Positions 1-9,045 are shown, counted from the stretch's first letter. The stretch: DNA of 55,595 bases from Clostridia bacterium (GCA_017444825.1 JAFSVU010000035.1:1-55595), one strand, 5' to 3'. Translations and numbers: made by a program. Notes: generated by a model from the letters alone, not told the origin.

Positions 1-278
1 GCTAAATCGGCTCTTTACGCAATTAGTTTTGCCAAAGGGTTTTAAAGATATTTCTGCGGAAGAAATACGCACGTTTTTAATTGCGTGGCAAGACAAATTA
101 CTTTTCGAGTGCAAACCGCGGCGGGACGCAAGATACGGCCTGAAAAACAACTTCTTTTACCTTAGGGACGATTCCGCACGAAGTGCGGTGGTTATAAACT
201 GCATGATCGATGGACTGTCGGGGTGGCGCGCTGCCCGGGCGGTGCTTTACAGCTTTTACAAAGGAAGGAAGAATAGCA
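1..278. other. leader region upstream of nrdR, no supported gene
   Basis: I find no convincing gene here. The open frame over positions 29-307 needs a TTG start, overlaps nrdR and has no recognisable product. A short perfect hairpin (CCGCAC, loop GAA, GTGCGG) lies at 174-188 and a GCCCGGGC palindrome near 232-239. Neither is followed by a T-run, so they are not clear terminators. A purine-rich ribosome binding site (AAGGAAGGAAG) at about 261-271 belongs to nrdR. The stretch may be the nrdR 5' leader or the end of an upstream unit cut by the window. Confidence 0.3.
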
Positions 279-734
279 ATGAAGTGTCCCTATTGCGGAA
301 ATGTTGACGATAAGGTCGTTGATTCGAGGAGCTCGGAGGACGGCTCTTACATAAGAAGACGCCGGCTCTGCTCTGCCTGCGGTGAGCGCTACACGACCTT
401 CGAGACCGTTGAGAGCATTGAACTCATGGTCATCAAGAAGGACGGCACACGGGAGCTTTTCGACAGACAGAAGATCAGGCTGGGCATCATGAAGGCCTGC
501 GAGAAGCGGAAGGTCACCAGCGATCAGATCGATTCGATGGTAAAGAGCATTGAGCAGAACCTTGTGTCGTCGATGCAGAAGGAGATATCCACTGAGACCA
601 TTGGCGAGATGATCATGGAAAAGCTGAAGGCCATCGACAAGGTCGCCTACGTGCGCTTCGCATCCGTTTACCGCGAGTTTAAGGATGTTGACACTTTCAT
701 GGAAGAATTGAAGAAGATAATCACCGACAAGTGA
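279..734 (+). CDS. nrdR: transcriptional repressor NrdR
   Basis: The 151-residue protein has the complete NrdR layout. An N-terminal zinc ribbon has two Cys pairs (MKCPYCG near residues 2-6 and CSACGERY near 31-37), followed by an ATP-cone domain (residues about 48-140, with VIKKDGTRE and DRQKIRLGI). The family represses ribonucleotide reductase genes by binding NrdR boxes in response to the ATP/dATP state. The ATG at 279 is chosen over the upstream start at 210 because the Cys-rich domain starts there and AAGGAAGG lies about 9 bases upstream. No ribonucleotide reductase gene lies beside it, so it acts in trans here. Confidence 0.95.
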   Translation: MKCPYCGNVDDKVVDSRSSEDGSYIRRRRLCSACGERYTTFETVESIELMVIKKDGTRELFDRQKIRLGIMKACEKRKVTSDQIDSMVKSIEQNLVSSMQKEISTETIGEMIMEKLKAIDKVAYVRFASVYREFKDVDTFMEELKKIITDK

Positions 735-749
735 TCCCGGGACAAACCA

Positions 750-1412
750 ATGACCACCGCCAGAAGACAGGAAACCGCGAAATTAATATTTACGATAGGG
801 GCGAACCTTGCGATAATCGTTTTTACGGTATACTCGGTTCTGGGCTTTTTCGTGGCAGGCGGCGACGGCAATATGAAGGTCGTTGGCGTGACTGCTTTCA
901 GGTATTTTACCGTCGATTCCAACATTCTGGCCGCGGTATCGTCGCTGGTTGTCATCATCTGTGCCGTTAGGGAGTACAGAGGCCTCAAAACTCCGGGGTG
1001 GGTAAGGATATTCAACCTTGCGGCGACGGTGTCGGTCATGCTGACGCTGCTCACCGTGGTCTGCTTCCTCGGGCCCTTCGTGTACGGCTACCCGCTCATG
1101 TTCGAAGGCACCTCGCTTTACATGCACCTGGTTACGCCCCTCATAAAGCTGGCGTCCTTTGTGTGGCTTGAGAGCATAAACGCGCCTCGCATGAAACGCC
1201 GCTATATGATATTCGGCATTGCCCCGATGCTGGCCTACGGAGCGGTCTACTGCGGGATGGTGGTCCTCGCTCGCCAATGGGAGGACTTTTACTCATTTAA
1301 CCAAAACGGTCTGTTCCCGCTGAGCGTCGTCATAATGGTTACGGCAACGGCGGCCATCTCATATGCGGTGGGCCTTTGGGCGAATTTCTCGGCAAAGTGG
1401 CTGAAGATCTGA
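750..1412 (+). CDS. multi-pass membrane protein, Pr6Pr (FAR-17a/AIG1-like) type
   Basis: The 220-residue protein is dominated by six or so hydrophobic helices (for example residues 11-36, 56-73, 85-110, 126-138, 152-173 and 187-208). The stretch FRYFTVDSNILAAV near residues 50-63 resembles the conserved YFTxxSN motif of Pr6Pr/FAR-17a-like membrane proteins, which is the basis of the name. The family's biochemical role in bacteria is not established. It begins 15 bases after nrdR stops, so the two are probably co-transcribed, without an obvious functional link. The family call is moderate; the integral-membrane call is firm. Confidence 0.6.
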   Translation: MTTARRQETAKLIFTIGANLAIIVFTVYSVLGFFVAGGDGNMKVVGVTAFRYFTVDSNILAAVSSLVVIICAVREYRGLKTPGWVRIFNLAATVSVMLTLLTVVCFLGPFVYGYPLMFEGTSLYMHLVTPLIKLASFVWLESINAPRMKRRYMIFGIAPMLAYGAVYCGMVVLARQWEDFYSFNQNGLFPLSVVIMVTATAAISYAVGLWANFSAKWLKI

Positions 1413-1447
1413 AATGTCACAGACAAACCAATGAAACAATACATATC

Positions 1448-2095
1448 ATGCAACAAGTATTCGACTTTCTGGCAGGGAATATCTCTCCGGAGGATTTTAA
1501 AATAATATGGTATTCAAATGAAAAACTGCGTAACTGGATTAATGATTTAATTGATCTAAAGTCGCCGTTAGACCCCGCATGGAACAACTACCCATACCAG
1601 GGTCACAGAGCTGCAATACACAACCATTATAACGGATCTGTTGAGGAGTTTATTAGAAAGAGTGATGCAGCGAAGCAAAAAAAGAAATCCGTGTTTGGAA
1701 CAGGATGGGCACTGAATGCAATTGCCGCTGTTGTGGTCATTGCATATCCCGATGTTAAAATTACTCATAAATACGAAGATGAGATCAAATTTTATTTGGC
1801 TTTGTGCGGTGAAATCTATGGAGGGGAAGAGGTTGAACAGGTGATAAACGACATTATTCTTGAACATCCGGAGTCTCTTGGAAGATCCAAAAGGATTAAA
1901 ATGGCAAAGCAAAGGATCAGGGAAGTGTTTCATGTTGACAAGAAATATCCGAGATGGATCCAGGAACCCGATTGGCCAATGGGTGAAAAATCGCCAATGA
2001 AGTTTGTTTCGCAGTCACATGAAGGAGATTTATACAAATATGAATTTGTGGATGTAGATTCTGGCAAATCGAGAGTTCTTACCCAATTGGCGTAA
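1448..2095 (+). CDS. hypothetical immunity-like protein
   Basis: About 215 residues from the ATG at 1448. The frame opens further upstream into the end of the preceding gene (TTG at 1376), and no strong ribosome binding site decides the start, so the N-terminus may be disturbed. The protein is soluble and acidic. A hydrophobic stretch near residues 92-100 (NAIAAVVVIAYPDV) is probably a buried strand. The C-terminus (WIQEPDWPM, KFVSQ, KYEFVDVDSGKSR) follows a pattern I associate with uncharacterised firmicute proteins found near toxin/immunity loci, but I cannot name a family. Codon use is AT-richer than in nrdR or metF, suggesting transfer. A degenerate copy of its C-terminus lies at 3003-3095. 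Confidence 0.5.
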   Translation: MQQVFDFLAGNISPEDFKIIWYSNEKLRNWINDLIDLKSPLDPAWNNYPYQGHRAAIHNHYNGSVEEFIRKSDAAKQKKKSVFGTGWALNAIAAVVVIAYPDVKITHKYEDEIKFYLALCGEIYGGEEVEQVINDIILEHPESLGRSKRIKMAKQRIREVFHVDKKYPRWIQEPDWPMGEKSPMKFVSQSHEGDLYKYEFVDVDSGKSRVLTQLA

Positions 2096-2178
2096 CTTAT
2101 GAATAGCATGAAAAAATAAAAATATGGCATGGCTTCTTGTGTGTGCTGCAAGCCAAAGCCTAATGAAGGATTAGAATA

Positions 2179-2940
2179 ATGAGGCGAGTTGGTGCAATAT
2201 TAATCCTTTTGTTTTTAGCGTTGTCCTTCAGCGGTTGTAGAAATAATATCCTTGCAGAGGATGCCGCCTATTATACTGAAACAATCAATTCTTTGCTTTG
2301 GTGTCGCGGAAATTCTTCAGACGGAGCCAAAAAATACAGACCCAAAATCGAAATTGTTGAAAAAGATGCTTACGGAAGAGTCTTGTTTTCCTACAGGGAA
2401 GGCTTTAGTACAGATCACGAAGATTTATCAAGTTTGAATATTTATGGATTCCTTATCATGCAGGCAGAAGACGATGAATTTGTGTATTATTACGAAGATG
2501 TCAATTATGTTTGCGTGAGTTTTACTGACTACCGGGAGGATGTTTGCAGTCGTAAAGTCGATGAACTGAAAACCGCCAATGATTGGGGAAAAGAATTCGA
2601 TTTAGATAAATGCATCAAAAAAACCAAATCCACGAGGAAAATAAAGAACAATCTTGACAGTAGTGTTAATAGTTTTATTGACAAAAAAGAGAAAGAAGCA
2701 GGTACCGATTTCAGGGTTTGTGTTTCTGCACAAGATGATTTCGGAAGAACTATAATTTCAATGTCCGAATTCGGAGGGACTCCTTGGCAGGGAAGGTTAA
2801 TTGTTTGTATCATTCAACCGGATGGAAGTGTAGTTTGTTCGGATGACTACAGCTTAGTATTTGATTATTTTGAATACGCCAATGATCTGCAAGTGTTAAA
2901 GGATAAGGCAAATTGGAACAATGAATTCATTGCAGAATAA
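2179..2940 (+). CDS. lipoprotein with an internal tandem duplication
   Basis: The 253-residue protein starts with a lipoprotein signal (hydrophobic core then LSFSGC, Cys at residue 20), so the mature protein should be lipid-anchored outside the membrane. The body looks like two copies of one domain. Residues about 55-140 contain DAYGRVLFSY and later ELKTANDWGKEF. Residues about 178-250 contain DDFGRTIISM and later VLKDKANWNNEF. I recognise no family. It sits in the AT-rich patch between the hypothetical protein at 1448 and metF, suggesting a mobile or recently acquired context. Confidence 0.6.
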   Translation: MRRVGAILILLFLALSFSGCRNNILAEDAAYYTETINSLLWCRGNSSDGAKKYRPKIEIVEKDAYGRVLFSYREGFSTDHEDLSSLNIYGFLIMQAEDDEFVYYYEDVNYVCVSFTDYREDVCSRKVDELKTANDWGKEFDLDKCIKKTKSTRKIKNNLDSSVNSFIDKKEKEAGTDFRVCVSAQDDFGRTIISMSEFGGTPWQGRLIVCIIQPDGSVVCSDDYSLVFDYFEYANDLQVLKDKANWNNEFIAE

Positions 2941-3002
2941 ATATCGGACTGACACGGCCTTAATAACCTTTACGGAACACTTTGCAAGCAGGTAGTATAT
3001 GA

Positions 3003-3095
3003 TTTTCTTGCAAATCAAATAAACAAGATGTTTTTAAGTATGTTTTCAAAGATGTTGATACAGGCGAACTGCGGACAGTAATTCAGTTGGCTTGA
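3003..3095 (+). pseudogene. C-terminal fragment paralogous to the 1448-2095 product
   Basis: Translating 3003-3095 gives about 30 codons ending in VFKDVDTGELRTVIQLA and a stop. This aligns end to end with the last 30 residues of the protein ending at 2095 (EFVDVDSGKSRVLTQLA), and the match runs upstream to FSCKSN against FVSQSH. An in-frame stop at 3000-3002 and loss of similarity further upstream show a broken remnant. The metF promoter begins inside its last codons. Confidence 0.7.
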
Positions 3096-3120
3096 AATCA
3101 TTGGTTTTATTTATTATAAT
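3092..3120 (+). promoter_or_regulatory. sigma-70 type promoter of metF-metH
   Basis: TTGAAA at 3092-3097 and a perfect TATAAT at 3115-3120 are separated by 17 bases. The predicted transcript begins about 45 bases before the metF start. That leader is too short for a SAM riboswitch or S-box, and none is visible. Confidence 0.75.
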
Positions 3121-3170
3121 CAGGCGTCCGCAACAAAAGGCGGATGAGAAAGGGTCCGGAGGTGAGGACG

Positions 3171-4046
3171 GTGAAAATTTCCGAAATTCTTAAAAATGAA
3201 GGCAGATCGGTTTCGTTTGAGGTGTTCCCGCCGAAAAACGAAACTCTTTTTGATAACGTGAAAGAGGCGACCCGAAAGATCGCGGCACTGGGGCCTTCCT
3301 TTGTCAGCGTCACCTACGGCGCAGGGGGAGGAACCAGCAAATATACCCTTGATATAGCTGAAAACATAAAGAAGACAGAAGGCGTGGAGGCGATGGCCCA
3401 CCTCACCTGCGTCTCGTCATCGAAGGCGACTGTGTCGGAGCAGATAAAGGCTCTTAAGCAGGCCGGCATCGATAACATAATGGCTCTTAGGGGTGACCTC
3501 ACGCCTGAACTTGAAAACGGTGACCGCTCGAAGTGGGACTACAGATACGCGACGGAGCTTGTACGCGACATAAAGGCCAGCGGGCTGGATTTTTGCATTG
3601 GCGGTGCCTGCTACCCCGAGGTTCATCCGGAGAGCAGAAATCAGGCGGAGGATCTCAAATATCTGAAGGAAAAGGTGGATGCGGGCTGCGACTTTCTCGT
3701 CACCCAGATGATCTTCGAAAACAACCTTCTCTACAATTTCATATACAAAGCCCTCGGAGCGGGCATCAACGTGCCTGTGCTTCCCGGCATTATGCCCATA
3801 ACCAATGCAAACCAGGTCATGCGCGCCATCAAGCTTTCCGGTTCATTTATGCCCCAGCGGTTCAAGAGTCTGGTGGACAAATTCGGTTCGGATCCGGAGG
3901 CCATGAAGCAGGCCGGCATCATTTACGCAACGGATCAGATCATCGATCTTTTCGCCAATGGCATTAAGCACGTCCACGTATACACCATGAACAAGCCGGA
4001 CGTGGCGGAGAAGATCCTTGACAATATCAGGTGTTTTCTGGGGTAA
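3171..4046 (+). CDS. metF: methylenetetrahydrofolate reductase
   Basis: The product (291 residues from the GTG at 3171) reduces 5,10-methylene-THF to 5-methyl-THF, the methyl donor for methionine synthase. Family features are the N-terminal SFEVFPPKNE motif, the TIM-barrel strands, GALRGD-like ALRGDL near residue 105, and DFLVTQMIF near 175. The GTG is preferred to the ATG at 3144 because GGAGGTG lies at 3158-3164 with proper spacing and family members start with KISE. The next gene, metH, follows after 12 bases, so the two form a methionine operon behind the promoter at 3092-3120. Confidence 0.93.
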   Translation: MKISEILKNEGRSVSFEVFPPKNETLFDNVKEATRKIAALGPSFVSVTYGAGGGTSKYTLDIAENIKKTEGVEAMAHLTCVSSSKATVSEQIKALKQAGIDNIMALRGDLTPELENGDRSKWDYRYATELVRDIKASGLDFCIGGACYPEVHPESRNQAEDLKYLKEKVDAGCDFLVTQMIFENNLLYNFIYKALGAGINVPVLPGIMPITNANQVMRAIKLSGSFMPQRFKSLVDKFGSDPEAMKQAGIIYATDQIIDLFANGIKHVHVYTMNKPDVAEKILDNIRCFLG

Positions 4047-4058
4047 GCCCGTCTTAAA

Positions 4059-6512
4059 ATGAATTTCAAAGACTTTCTTCAATCGAATATCATCGTTCTT
4101 GACGGCGGAACGGGGACCATGTTCCAAAATTCCGCGCTTAAGGCAGGCGAGCTTCCGGAGCGGCTCAATCTCACTGCGCCGGACGTGGTGACGTCTCTTC
4201 ACAAAGCTTACTTTGACGCCGGCAGCAACGTGGTCCTGACCAATACCTTCGGCGCCAATCCCTTCAAATACAGCAAGGAAGAACTGGATGCGGTCATAGA
4301 AGCGGGCGTAGTGTGCGCCAAAAAAGCCCGGGAGGAGTCTGTCTCTAAGCGGGAGCGGTTTATAGCCCTTGACGTCGGCCCCACCGGCAAGCTTCTTGCA
4401 CCCTACGGCGACCTTGATTTTGAAGAGGCGGTCAAAGCTTTCGGGACGGTGGTAAGAAAAGGCGCATCCTGCGGTGTCGACCTGGTCGTTCTTGAGACCT
4501 TCAGCGACTCTTACGAAACCAAGGCGGCTCTCCTTGCCGTCAAGGAAAACTGCAGTCTCCCGGTGATCGTAACCAATACCTACGGCGAGGACGGAAGGCT
4601 CCTCACAGGCGCTGTGCCTGAAGCCATGGTGGCGATGCTGGAGGGCCTTGGAGCGGACGCCATAGGAGTAAACTGTTCCTTCGGCCCCGACAGACTTGGC
4701 GGCGTGGTCAGAAAGTATTTAGACTGTGCGGAGGTGCCCGTTGTTTTAAAACCGAACGCAGGTGTCCCCGCTGTCGTGAACGGAAAGTCGGTCTTCGACA
4801 TCCCGGCAGACAGGTTCACGGAGCTCATGAGGGGCTTCCTTAAAGATGGTGTGACGGTGGCAGGCGGCTGCTGCGGCACCACTCCCGAATATATAAAGGG
4901 TGTAAGAAGCGTCGCGGACGAGGTCGGAACCTTCCGCGGGGTCAGCCCTAAACACGACAGGACCGTGGTGTCATCCTTTGCCGAGGCGGTGGACATAGCT
5001 GCGAGGCCTGTGCTCATTGGCGAGAGGATAAACCCCACGGGCAAAAAGCGGTTCAAACAGGCCCTTACGGAGCACGATATCGAATTTATCGTAAACGAAG
5101 GGATAGTTCAGGAGCAGAACGGGGCTCATCTTCTCGACGTTAACGTGGGACTTCCCGGGATCGACGAGGCGGCTATGCTGGAAGAGGTCACCGAAAACCT
5201 GATGGTCTCGACCAGGCTTCCCCTTCAGATCGACACGGCGGATCCGGCGGCAATGGAGCGGGCTATCAGGCGCTACAACGGCAAGGCCATGGTGAATTCG
5301 GTCAACGGCCGCAGGGACAGCATGGAGGCCATTTTTCCTCTGGTCAAAAAGTACGGAGGGGTCGTCGTGGCGCTCTGCCTTGACGAAAAGGGCATTCCGG
5401 ACACCTGCGAAGGGCGCCTTGAGATCGCCCGCAGGATCGTAAAAACCGCGGAAAATTACGGGATAAACAGGCGCGACATAGTGTTTGACGCTCTCACTAT
5501 GGCTGTAAGTGCAATGCCTGACGCCGCGCGGAGCACCCTTGAGACTCTGCACCTTATAAAGACGGAGCTGGGCTGCAGGACGGTCCTTGGCGTGTCCAAC
5601 GTCTCCTTCGGTCTCCCGGGCAGGGAGGAACTGAACGCGGAATTTCTGAGGATCGCCTTCGGCTGCGGTCTCGATGCCGCGATCTCAAACGTGAACTCTC
5701 CGGGCACCGTAAGGGCTTATTCGGATTTTGAAGAGGATGGCTTCAGTGTCGACTATGACAGGTATATAATCGAGGCGGCGGCTTTCCAGGAGAGGGCGCT
5801 AAAAAGCGCATTTGAAGGCACAAACAGCGGGTCTCATCAGGCGGGATCATCCGCATCCGCAGCTCCGGAAAAGGTGACAGACGACAATGCCGCGCTCTAC
5901 AAGTCGGTCATAAAAGGGCTCAAGGACGAGGCCGCAAGGGCCACAGGATGCCTTCTCAAAACCAATGAACCCTTGGACATCATAAACAACGTAATAATCC
6001 CGGCGCTTAACGAGGTAGGCGTCGGCTTTGAAAAAGGGACCTTTTTTCTCCCACAGCTGCTCCTCAGCGCCGCCTCGGCAACGGCTGCCTTTGACGTGAT
6101 CAAGGCTTCCTACCCGAAGGGGACCGCTCACACAAGATGCGGCTTCGTGATCGCAACCGTAGAAGGCGACATCCACGACATAGGAAAGAACATAGTTAAA
6201 CTGCTTCTTGAGAATTACGGCTTTGACGTGACGGACCTGGGACGGAACGTGCCTGCTGAAACTGTGCTGGAGACGGCTCTTAAGACCGGGGCGCCCATCG
6301 TTGGGCTCAGCGCGCTCATGACCACCACTCTCCCGTCAATGGAAAAGACCGTCAGGCTTCTCCACGAGCGCATACCGGGGATCAAGGTGATCGTCGGCGG
6401 AGCGGTGCTCACCGAGGAGTACGCAAGAGAGATGGGTGCGGACTATTACGGCGGCGATGCTATCAACACGGTGCGCCTTGCCATTGATATTGATGATCAG
6501 CTATCTTCGTAG
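4059..6512 (+). CDS. metH: cobalamin-dependent methionine synthase lacking the reactivation domain
   Basis: 817 residues with three modules in order. The homocysteine-binding Zn barrel (about 1-295) has VNCSFGP near 204 and GGCCGTT near 268 supplying the three Zn-ligand cysteines. A pterin-binding barrel (about 310-570) begins GERINPTGKK. The helical cap plus B12-binding fold (about 605-817) has GDIHDIGKN near 701-709, whose His is the cobalt ligand. It transfers methyl from 5-methyl-THF to homocysteine via methylcobalamin. The C-terminal AdoMet reactivation domain of the 1200-residue enterobacterial enzyme is absent, as is usual in Clostridia, where a separate activation protein is expected; none is in this window. 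Its end overlaps the convergent gene at 6497 by 16 bases. Confidence 0.94.
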   Translation: MNFKDFLQSNIIVLDGGTGTMFQNSALKAGELPERLNLTAPDVVTSLHKAYFDAGSNVVLTNTFGANPFKYSKEELDAVIEAGVVCAKKAREESVSKRERFIALDVGPTGKLLAPYGDLDFEEAVKAFGTVVRKGASCGVDLVVLETFSDSYETKAALLAVKENCSLPVIVTNTYGEDGRLLTGAVPEAMVAMLEGLGADAIGVNCSFGPDRLGGVVRKYLDCAEVPVVLKPNAGVPAVVNGKSVFDIPADRFTELMRGFLKDGVTVAGGCCGTTPEYIKGVRSVADEVGTFRGVSPKHDRTVVSSFAEAVDIAARPVLIGERINPTGKKRFKQALTEHDIEFIVNEGIVQEQNGAHLLDVNVGLPGIDEAAMLEEVTENLMVSTRLPLQIDTADPAAMERAIRRYNGKAMVNSVNGRRDSMEAIFPLVKKYGGVVVALCLDEKGIPDTCEGRLEIARRIVKTAENYGINRRDIVFDALTMAVSAMPDAARSTLETLHLIKTELGCRTVLGVSNVSFGLPGREELNAEFLRIAFGCGLDAAISNVNSPGTVRAYSDFEEDGFSVDYDRYIIEAAAFQERALKSAFEGTNSGSHQAGSSASAAPEKVTDDNAALYKSVIKGLKDEAARATGCLLKTNEPLDIINNVIIPALNEVGVGFEKGTFFLPQLLLSAASATAAFDVIKASYPKGTAHTRCGFVIATVEGDIHDIGKNIVKLLLENYGFDVTDLGRNVPAETVLETALKTGAPIVGLSALMTTTLPSMEKTVRLLHERIPGIKVIVGGAVLTEEYAREMGADYYGGDAINTVRLAIDIDDQLSS

Positions 6513-7660
6513 GGTGAGGGCTCACGGGTGCCGGTGCTGCTGACGCCCGACGTTATGGCGTGGCCGTTGTCGTTGAAATATTCGTCGTTTTTCACAAAGT
6601 TATCGTACCATTTCCGGGTGACGGGCGTGTCCACGTCGCACCATGTGACGTCCACGTTGTAAATGCCCGAGTCCAGCTTTATCATGTTCCACTGGTGTCC
6701 GGTGCCTTCGGGCAGACCGCAGCGGAGTGCGCACCAGAGGTTTGCCTCCTTGCAGAGAAGGTAATATGCGAGAGAATAGCCCTCGCAGACGGCTCTCCCT
6801 TCGACCAGAGCGCCGAAGGCGGAGAAGCAGTCCGGCCTTCTGTCGTCGTACATCACGTGCTCGCTTAGCACCGCGGCGAGATAATAGTATTGGTCATAGG
6901 TGGAAAGGCCCTCGGGCATAAAGCGCACGACCCGCTTAATGATCCTGTCAAGGAGGGCCATGTCGTGGCTCAGCTTTGAAACGTCACCGTCTGACAGCTT
7001 CTCGTTTGGGTCCTTGTAGGGATCGAAAAAATAGGAATAGAGCCTTGTATATTTGGTCTCTGTGGCGCCCATGGGAAATACCGACACGGGCATGATCTCC
7101 GTATATGAGCTGACGAAAGGATCCGCTCCCGCCAAGAGGGCCGTGGATACGTTGAAATATGATTTTTTAAGGTCGCCGTTAAAGTCTGCGGCGTCAATGC
7201 TGAAGGTCTCGTATCTTGAGGCCGCGGCTGTGATATTGTTAAGAAGCTTCACTTCCTCATCCGTAAGCTCCGAAAAAGCGCCGCCCGCCTCCCCGTCAAA
7301 GGGATATGAAATATCCGAGTGGCGGCCGTCCTTCATGACTTTTGTGCAGGCCAGAGCGGAAGCTATCGCGCCGTCGATTATTTCGGAGGCTTCTCTTTCG
7401 ATATCGTCTGTAAAATCTTCGGAGGGAAGGGGCTCCACGGTCACGTCGGGAGAGTATTCATAGGGTATTCCTTCGGAAACCTCGGGTGTGGCTTCGGTGC
7501 CTTCATCGCCCGTATAGGGGGTCTCGCTTTCCGTCACGGGCAACGCAGACTCCAGGGCCCTCAGGATGTCCTCCGCAAGCTGTGCGCACCCGGATAACGT
7601 AAACGCCAAAATGATGGCGGCGGCAAGCGCCGCGGCAGATCTTAAAACACTTTTTTTCAT
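6497..7660 (-). CDS. lipoprotein with transglutaminase-like domain
   Basis: 387 residues from the ATG at 7660 (the frame extends 8 codons further, but the signal peptide starts here). The signal ends in the lipobox TLSGC, followed by an acidic Thr/Glu/Pro linker. The C-terminal half has the transglutaminase-core triad in order: Cys in GRAVCEGYSLAYYLL, His in GTGHQWNMIKL and Asp in YNVDVTWCD. Such secreted bacterial proteins act as cysteine proteases or cross-linking enzymes; the substrate is unknown. It starts 2 bases after the upstream trehalase-like gene stops, so the two are translationally coupled. Its end overlaps metH tail-to-tail. Confidence 0.8.
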   Translation of the reverse strand: MKKSVLRSAAALAAAIILAFTLSGCAQLAEDILRALESALPVTESETPYTGDEGTEATPEVSEGIPYEYSPDVTVEPLPSEDFTDDIEREASEIIDGAIASALACTKVMKDGRHSDISYPFDGEAGGAFSELTDEEVKLLNNITAAASRYETFSIDAADFNGDLKKSYFNVSTALLAGADPFVSSYTEIMPVSVFPMGATETKYTRLYSYFFDPYKDPNEKLSDGDVSKLSHDMALLDRIIKRVVRFMPEGLSTYDQYYYLAAVLSEHVMYDDRRPDCFSAFGALVEGRAVCEGYSLAYYLLCKEANLWCALRCGLPEGTGHQWNMIKLDSGIYNVDVTWCDVDTPVTRKWYDNFVKNDEYFNDNGHAITSGVSSTGTREPSPYEDS

Positions 7661-7662
7661 CG

Positions 7663-8889
7663 TCAGAACCCGTATTTTTCGCAAAGCCAGATGTATACTC
7701 CTGCGGTCCAGCCCAGCATCTCCGGGGTCTCGTATTCGGAGGAGTATGAGACGCCGCCGTTTAAAGAGTCATATTTTTCCCAGAGGGAGCCGGTCTTTTC
7801 AAAGACTTCGGTCACATTGGTTACGTATTTGGATGCGATGCGCTTGGCGTCATCCGTGAGACCGAGGGAGTCCAGAGCGTTTACGGCGAAATAAACGTTT
7901 GAGGGCCACATTGCCGGAAAGTCCCACTGAAGATATCTGCCCTCGGGGCGTTCTGCGCAGGTGGAGAGGCCGTGGGGATATTCCAGCAGAGAAAGGAGAC
8001 GAAGAGCTCCCTCATGATCTGCGGAAACACCGCTGAAATAGGGGTAAAACGAGGCCGCCGAGGGGATGCGGGAAAACGTATCCGTCTTAAAGTTGTAATC
8101 GAGGAAAAGACCTGTCTCGGGATCCGTCATTATCTCCCGGATCAGGGCGGCGCGCTCGGCTGCATACCCGCCAAAAACGTCTGCGTCTTCATCTCTTCCG
8201 ATCTCCCGGAGCATGTAGGCGATGTTTGATTCGACGTCCGTCAGGAGACAGTTGAGATCGATGTGGACAAACTCGTCCGCCAGGAAACGTCCGTCCCCGG
8301 TATTAAAACGGGGCGTGAAATCCCAGCCGCTCTCCGCGATGGAGTAGAGGTTCTTGGACAGGCGAAGGACCGCTTCCCGGGATTCGGGCATCGGTTCGGA
8401 GACCCTCCCGCAGATACCCGCGGCGCCAATGAGCTCCTCCTCGGTCATGGCTGTGCTGTAGGCACAGAGCCCTTTAAAGACCGTGCGGTTTTTTACGAAA
8501 AACTCGTGCTCTTTTATGAGCGCGTCGATGTAGCGCAATATAACTGCTTTATCGCCGGTGAACCTGTAGAGGTCGCGGACGCCCCGTGAGAAAAGGGGAG
8601 GCTGGCTCCGGTCGGTTATGTGGTTTGCATTCGGTACATAACCAATGGTCTCAACAAAAAACTTCATCACGTCCAGGTTGCTCGCGGCCTGGTCGATGCG
8701 CCCGCAGAGTATGAGGCCCAGGTTCGTGAAATACGTGTCCCAGTAGTAAAAGTCGGTGAACCCGTCTTTTGCGCAGGGCACCGTGAAATTGCATGGGATG
8801 CGTATGTTTCCGTGGATCACGTCATCCGGCGTTCTGATGGTGTCGGACCAGTGGCTGTTAATGTGAGAGATCACGTCTTTTGGGGTCAT
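7663..8889 (-). CDS. GH37/GH63-type (trehalase-like) glycoside hydrolase
   Basis: 408 residues forming an alpha/alpha-barrel hydrolase of trehalase type. Motifs resembling both trehalase signatures are visible: FYYWDTYFTNLGL near residue 47 and QWDFPAMWPSNVYF near 325. SGWDFTPRF near 183 resembles the catalytic-Asp region. No signal peptide is seen, so it is probably cytoplasmic. The ATG at 8889 is chosen over the start at 8919 because GGAAGAAGGA lies about 8 bases upstream. It is shorter than E. coli trehalase (about 550), so substrate specificity (trehalose or another alpha-glucoside) is not certain. Confidence 0.75.
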   Translation of the reverse strand: MTPKDVISHINSHWSDTIRTPDDVIHGNIRIPCNFTVPCAKDGFTDFYYWDTYFTNLGLILCGRIDQAASNLDVMKFFVETIGYVPNANHITDRSQPPLFSRGVRDLYRFTGDKAVILRYIDALIKEHEFFVKNRTVFKGLCAYSTAMTEEELIGAAGICGRVSEPMPESREAVLRLSKNLYSIAESGWDFTPRFNTGDGRFLADEFVHIDLNCLLTDVESNIAYMLREIGRDEDADVFGGYAAERAALIREIMTDPETGLFLDYNFKTDTFSRIPSAASFYPYFSGVSADHEGALRLLSLLEYPHGLSTCAERPEGRYLQWDFPAMWPSNVYFAVNALDSLGLTDDAKRIASKYVTNVTEVFEKTGSLWEKYDSLNGGVSYSSEYETPEMLGWTAGVYIWLCEKYGF

Positions 8890-8929
8890 TGGCGAGTCCT
8901 TCTTCCGTAATTTGATCAAGTGTACAAGG

Positions 8930-8938
8930 ATTATACCA
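8930..8938 (-). promoter_or_regulatory. extended -10 promoter for the trehalase-like operon
   Basis: On the minus strand TGGTATAAT (TG plus one base plus a perfect TATAAT) lies about 40 bases upstream of the start at 8889. No good -35 hexamer is seen, which fits an extended -10 promoter. Confidence 0.55.
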
Positions 8939-8971
8939 CTTGCGGGCGGCGGGCGCTACTCCCGGGCTTAC

Positions 8972-9000
8972 TTGTTTTTCAAGCTTTGCGGTGGTAAAAT
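8972..9000 (+). promoter_or_regulatory. promoter of the envelope cluster starting at 9046
   Basis: TTGTTT at 8972-8977, a 17-base spacer, then TAAAAT at 8995-9000 preceded by TGG (extended -10). It is divergent from the promoter at 8930-8938. Confidence 0.55.
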
Positions 9001-9045
9001 AGCGATGCTGTCTTCATTTTATTTTAAAAGAAAGGAAGCAAAAGG

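Noticed and set aside
29-307. Open frame of 92 codons before nrdR
   Set aside because: It needs a TTG start with no ribosome binding site, overlaps nrdR and resembles nothing.
2941-3170. SAM riboswitch upstream of metF
   Set aside because: The leader after the promoter is about 45 bases and lacks the S-box core.
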